This document shows, one piece after another, positions 60,605 through 64,000 of a stretch of 64,000 nucleotides of DNA (within the stretch, counting starts at the first letter, position 1; each line of letters begins with the position of its first letter). A model generated the notes under the pieces. That model searched no databases. It saw only the letters and a program-made list of their open reading frames with translations, and was not told where the DNA came from. Source of the stretch: Rhynchopus sp. YZ270_cl-10 (lineage: Eukaryota; Euglenozoa; Diplonemea; Diplonemida; Diplonemidae); assembly GCA_964035575.1 (NCBI GenBank), contig OZ037858.1:1054001-1118000 (forward strand). Direction: 5' to 3'. Position numbers and translations under genes: made by a program.

Positions 60605-60640
60605 GTGTTGCATGTACGAGACGTTCCACCTTTCATCTTT
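60605..60640 (+). repeat. hpC module, degenerate
   Basis: GTGTTGCATGTACGAGACG, TTCCACCTTTCATC. Confidence 0.45.
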
Positions 60641-60738
60641 TTATCTTTTTTTATAGCTATTTTTCTTCGCGTCTTCCTCCACCCAAAGAGGTAACGACGT
60701 TTTTTTTTTTTTTTTTCTACTTTTGTTTTTCTTTTTCC

Positions 60739-60793
60739 GGATGGCTGGCATCGTACGTGTCAGTCGGAGGTGTCTGCATTAATAACTTCACTT
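60739..60793 (+). repeat. hpF module
   Basis: GGATGGCTGGCATCGTACG, CAGTCGGAGGTGTCTGCAT, TAATAACTTCAC. Confidence 0.75.
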
Positions 60794-60959
60794 TATTTTC
60801 GCTGTTACTCATTCTATTCGCGCTCTTTTAAGCATCCTATCAAAAAAGGCCGCGATCGTAGTCTAAAATCCCTAAAATCAAACATTTTTCCTTCTTTTTT
60901 TTTGCTGTTTTTTGCTGATACAGTATTGTTCCCAAGATAGGGTTCACCCTATTGTCCAA

Positions 60960-60991
60960 GGTAGCCAAATACAAAGGGGCTTAAGTTCATA
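60960..60991 (+). repeat. hpB module, degenerate
   Basis: GGTAGCCAAATACAAAGGGG, CTTAAGTTCAT. Confidence 0.55.
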
Positions 60992-61123
60992 TTTATTCCC
61001 CTGTCAAAAAAACCCCAGGAAAGGAACAGCGTTTCTGCGAGAGCTCAAAATTATCAACCAACACAAGAACAACACAATACGCTCGCATTTATTTGGAGCA
61101 TTTTTTTTTTTTTTTTATTTTCG

Positions 61124-61175
61124 GTGCCTGCGTCGGCTACATGAACGGTGAGGCGTTTGCACTTTCAACTTCTCT
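61124..61175 (+). repeat. hpD module
   Basis: GTGCCTGCGTCGGCTACATG, AACGGTGAGGCGTTTGCAC, TTTCAACTTCTC. Confidence 0.88.
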
Positions 61176-61273
61176 ATTTTGAAATCAAAAAATTTAAAAA
61201 CACAACATTTTGTGTAAGACAGTCTCAATGACGGTTATAAAACCAGATTATCCACCTGCGAAAAACAAACATA

Positions 61274-61322
61274 TAGTGGAGTTCATCCCCGGGTGTCTAC
61301 ACTAATACAACCAAGTTTTCAA
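61274..61322 (+). repeat. hpA module
   Basis: TAGTGGAGTTCATCCCCGGG, TGTCTACACTAATACAACC, AAGTTTTCA then poly(A). Stem CATCC..GGGTG. Confidence 0.9.
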
Positions 61323-62513
61323 AAAAAAACAAAATGCATAACTCCAAGCCAACCACACCTTAGGAATTACGATGTGGAGGTTTGACGGGGAAAAAACCAA
61401 CGCAAGCCAACCTATTTTCTATTTTTTAAAAAAATGCCGTTTTTGTTTTTTTGTGTTTCTTTTTTGTACATCCACAGTAATAGAAAACAAATCTCGTCAG
61501 TGCAACCCTTTGTGGGGAATACGAGAGGGATGCCGTTTGACAACTGCAGGAGAAATAGTTGCATGTCGTTCAGAGACACGCTTGATTGTGGATCTTGAAC
61601 GTTGGCCCACGAAGGATAAAGAGGGGGTAAACTGGCTGTCACAGTACCTATTGTTATAATGAAATCGAACTGCAATAATAACTGTTTTTTTTTTCTTCAC
61701 CGTGAAGCTGTTTTATCAGGGGGGGGGGAAATACCCAAAATAATTCAACTTCAAAGGACTGATAGGTACTCCTGATTACCCGATAGGTGTCTCTCCGTGA
61801 TACCTTTGCATTGCGTAGTATTGGCCATGTGGGTAAATATGTTGGACAGTCAGTAACTAATGTGGGGAAGCTCACATTTAGTATGTCCCCCAGTGTGTTT
61901 TACCCTACACGTCAGGTGAAAAAATACGCCAGAAGTCTGGCATCTTTCGCGCTACCCTTGTGAGGTTTGTTTGTCCGTGCAATGGTTCTTTGTTTTCCAA
62001 ATCAGAATGCTAGCTAATGCTTTTTTCAAAACCGCATTTCACTCTGTCTTTGGTTTCCCTTAAAAAAAAGCCGCTGTCCTGTGTACTTAAAACATGGAGA
62101 CGTGGTGTTTGAGAGTCTATTTTCTTTATTTTCTTAGATAAATGTGCGCATCGTACATTCAGTATTTCAAGGTATTTTTATGAAAGTGATAAACAAAAAA
62201 AACACTTCATTTTTTTTGTTTATCGTGTTTGCTTACCCTTTTAATTCATTATTTCAACAAAAACAAACGACTAAAAAAATTCTTGCTCGGTATCCTTTTT
62301 TTATAGTTTTTTTTTTCGACCTCGTTTTTTTCTTCCCCCATCCTCCCAATTACAATGTCATGTAAGAAACGCCCAAACCCCTATCCATTTTCCTCTTTTC
62401 CTCTTTTCCCCATTATTTTTATCGCATATGTTCATCGCCGTGGTATCGTGCCTTTGTGTAGTAGTAGTGGTAAGGAGATAATCTGAGGATTTTATTTTTT
62501 TTTCTTGGGGGAA

Positions 62514-62610
62514 CCACCTGATTTTTACCCCGCGTATAGGCGCCGTATAGGTCCGTCAGGCATATACGGACCGTCCGTACACGCCTTTACGCGGGGTAAA
62601 AATCAGGTGG
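62514..62610. mobile_element. Palindromic miniature element with 5-bp TSD (97 bp)
   Basis: Flanked by GGGAA (62509-62513, 62611-62615). Termini CCACCTGATTTTTACCCCGC and its exact complement; inner GGTCCGT..ACGGACC. A family distinct from element H. Confidence 0.8.
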
Positions 62611-62697
62611 GGGAAGGGAAAAAACAAAAAAGAATGGGGGGGAGTACATGATACAACCCTTGAGTGTTTTACTGTTTTACTAAAATAGTAATAGAAT

Positions 62698-62802
62698 ATG
62701 AAAAATCAGATCAAGGTTTTCACTTATGGACCAATTTTTTACCTCATTCTATTACTCGGTAAATTGGTCATGTGTGAAAATCATGTGATCTGATTTTCAT
62801 TC
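62698..62802. mobile_element. Fold-back element (about 105 bp)
   Basis: GAAAAATCAGATC, TTTTCAC, ACCAATTT and TACC on the left return inverted on the right. The loop TCATTCTATTACT is the inverse of AGTAATAGAAT just outside the left arm. No target duplication found. Confidence 0.65.
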
Positions 62803-62830
62803 AATGGCTATGTTTTATTTTTATTTTTTG

Positions 62831-62855
62831 GGTGACTAAGCGTGCTTATGATCCT
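62831..62855 (+). repeat. hpB module, short
   Basis: GGTGACTAAGCGTGCTTATG, ATCCTC. Confidence 0.6.
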
Positions 62856-63243
62856 CGTTCTAATGTAGCTCTTTTATTTTTTTTCTCTGCTGGTGGACAA
62901 AACTCCATCTTTCGATTGAAAATAATATCTTAATCATTTTTTTACGCACACTACTTTGTGAGCGGAAAGTGTCACGTCGTTCACTCACCCAACCGTGCTC
63001 CGCAACACCATGATTTTTAGTGTGTGGAAGCGTCAACGCATCAAACAACTACAAGAAGGGGGGTGAGGGAACGACAAGTGACACTTTTTTCTGGTACTTA
63101 TGTTATTAATTACTGGGCCCTCAGTTCGATAGTCCCTTCTATTTTTCTGGGGATGGCGCGTACCATTTTTTCTGTCTGCCTGTATGTTACATTTGTGTTT
63201 CTCCCCCAAAAAGAAAAGAAAAAAGAAACCGTCGTCCTTTTGT

Positions 63244-63279
63244 TAGTGCCTGCGCGTCCAACGTTTTGCACTATCAATT
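63244..63279 (+). repeat. hpD' module, short
   Basis: GTGCCTGCGCGTCCAACG, TTTTGCACTATCAATTTT. Confidence 0.65.
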
Positions 63280-63333
63280 TTGGCGGTGTTATTTCAGGCC
63301 CCCCCGTATTTCTTTTTGATTTACCGCTGTCCA

Positions 63334-63382
63334 CGTGCCTGCATCCATCTTGAGGTGTGTGCACGTTATCAAATTCACTTTG
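63334..63382 (+). repeat. hpD'-like module
   Basis: GTGCCTGCATCCATCTTGAG, GTGTGTGCACGTTATCAAAT, TCACTTTG. Confidence 0.6.
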
Positions 63383-63791
63383 TTTTCTAAAAAAAAAGCC
63401 CTACTATGACGTCAGGTCACAGTGAAAAAGAAATCCGAAAAAAATCTCCCTCCCCGCTCCCCCAAACTTGGCCAAAGGCTCCTTATTTAGTTGTCTGTTG
63501 TGAGCGGGAATCGCAATGGCAAAATGGAAAGTGAGTCAGGTCTGTGTTTTAAAACTGCGCTTTTCTTTGCGCATGTGTGATGCATATTCACATTATTTTA
63601 AACCAAGAGTCAAAGATTCTTGGAAGAAAAGGAACAGAAACATACGTCTGAAAAACGTATTCTGAAACAGGGGCTAACTTCATATAGCAAAACGCGAATT
63701 CGAACAAAGAAACCAGGAAACAAAACAACAATTTATAAAGCTACAGTTTCTGTACTTCATTGACAAATTTGATTGCGTGATCCTTTTTTAA

Positions 63792-63830
63792 GGTGGACTG
63801 AACACTGTAGTCGTAAACTTAGGTTCATCT
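63792..63830 (+). repeat. hpB module, extended loop
   Basis: GGTGGACTGAACACTGTAGT, CGTAAACTTAGGTTCATCTT; hpC follows 29 bp later. Confidence 0.6.
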
Positions 63831-63858
63831 TACTTTTCTCTCCCCCCCCCTCTCTGAA

Positions 63859-63893
63859 ATGCGTTGTGCGCACGAAGGGACATATTCATCCCT
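63859..63893 (+). repeat. hpC module
   Basis: ATGCGTTGTGCGCACGAAGG, GACATATTCATCC. Confidence 0.55.
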
Positions 63894-64000
63894 GAGACTG
63901 CCGTTCCTCCTAAATGTTCTCCTTTTCAAAAAAAGGTAGGTTTTTTTTCACTCTTTTATGTCCGTCAATCACAACTATTTTCTCCTTTCAAAAAACTGTT

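Larger units (their letters stand above)
46667..64000. other. Long stretch without a convincing gene (17.3 kb)
   Basis: No frame with a recognisable domain; the longest frames (about 47.8-49 kb) are translations of satellite arrays and those at 53.7-54.3 kb come from the palindromic array. Holds hairpin modules throughout, hAT-like elements at 47817, 50046, 50789, 52263 and 57940, the 9-bp-TSD element at 55179 and fold-back elements. 56.5-57.2 kb and 61.4-62.4 kb show only A/T-rich sequence. Confidence 0.65.

Noticed and set aside
6988-60640. hpC as hammerhead ribozymes or C/D snoRNAs
   Set aside because: CTGATGA and GAAA hammerhead cores are absent. A TGATG-like start exists in one copy, but no matching D box (CTGA) was found.
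16863-61322. hpA and hpE as tRNA genes or tRNA-derived SINEs
   Set aside because: No cloverleaf and no A box or GGTTCGANNCC B box. The 50-bp length is too short.
22016-63893. CRISPR array
   Set aside because: The hairpin repeats are irregularly spaced, belong to several families and have no constant-length spacers; the genome is eukaryotic.
22016-63893. Integron-like attC sites
   Set aside because: Short imperfect palindromes with a CAAC motif recall attC, but the RYYYAAC/GTTRRRY pairs are missing and no cassettes lie between them.

Overview
This is a nuclear window from a eukaryotic flagellate protist. Eight protein-coding genes were found and all lie on the + strand. Exons are GC-balanced. 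Spacers are AT-rich and packed with homopolymer A/T runs. The affinity looks euglenozoan, at moderate to low confidence. The histone H3 carries the QKAPFQRLVR core typical of kinetoplastid H3. Two paralogues carry a PSP1 domain with a Cys-rich tail. One gene has degenerate repeats resembling the YGPEP-type modules of kinetoplastid proteins. All genes point one way, and several have a long pyrimidine tract ending in AG just before the start codon. At least three cis-introns in one gene (GTATGT or GTATGC starts, 45-255 nt) argue against a trypanosomatid and leave diplonemids, euglenids or free-living kinetoplastids open.

Layout. 1-20.5 kb is gene-dense: an ankyrin-repeat protein cut by the window edge, a small coiled-coil protein, a divergent histone H3, a four-exon probable flagellar protein, a 2938-residue coiled-coil protein, a 379-residue repeat protein and the first PSP1-domain protein. 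20.5-45.4 kb has no convincing gene. The second PSP1 paralogue lies at 45.4-46.7 kb. 46.7-64 kb is again without a convincing gene.

The gene-poor parts are not featureless. They hold dozens of 30-70 bp hairpin modules in several families (named hpA to hpQ here), nearly all on the same strand as the genes. Within a family the loop and flanks are kept while the stem bases change in compensating pairs. Most modules end in a CAAC-type motif followed by T- or A-rich sequence. The longest intron of the four-exon gene ends in one of these modules (hpD) and holds an hpB/C-like one upstream, which suggests the modules are related to intron 3' ends or spread through introns. This is the most interesting signal in the window.

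Superimposed on the modules are non-autonomous DNA transposons: at least seven hAT-like elements (YARNG-type termini; six with 8-bp target duplications), an element with a 9-bp duplication, elements with 5-bp duplications, and several fold-back elements. No transposase gene is present. Elements with unrelated termini share internal cargo modules, and several sit inside hairpin modules, which gives relative ages. Other structures include a TIR-bounded element carrying two satellite arrays (9-bp and 5-bp units), a 316-nt pure pyrimidine tract, a CGCGCG-rich palindromic array, G-quadruplex runs behind the 379-residue gene, and a duplicated structured repeat just upstream of the first PSP1 gene.
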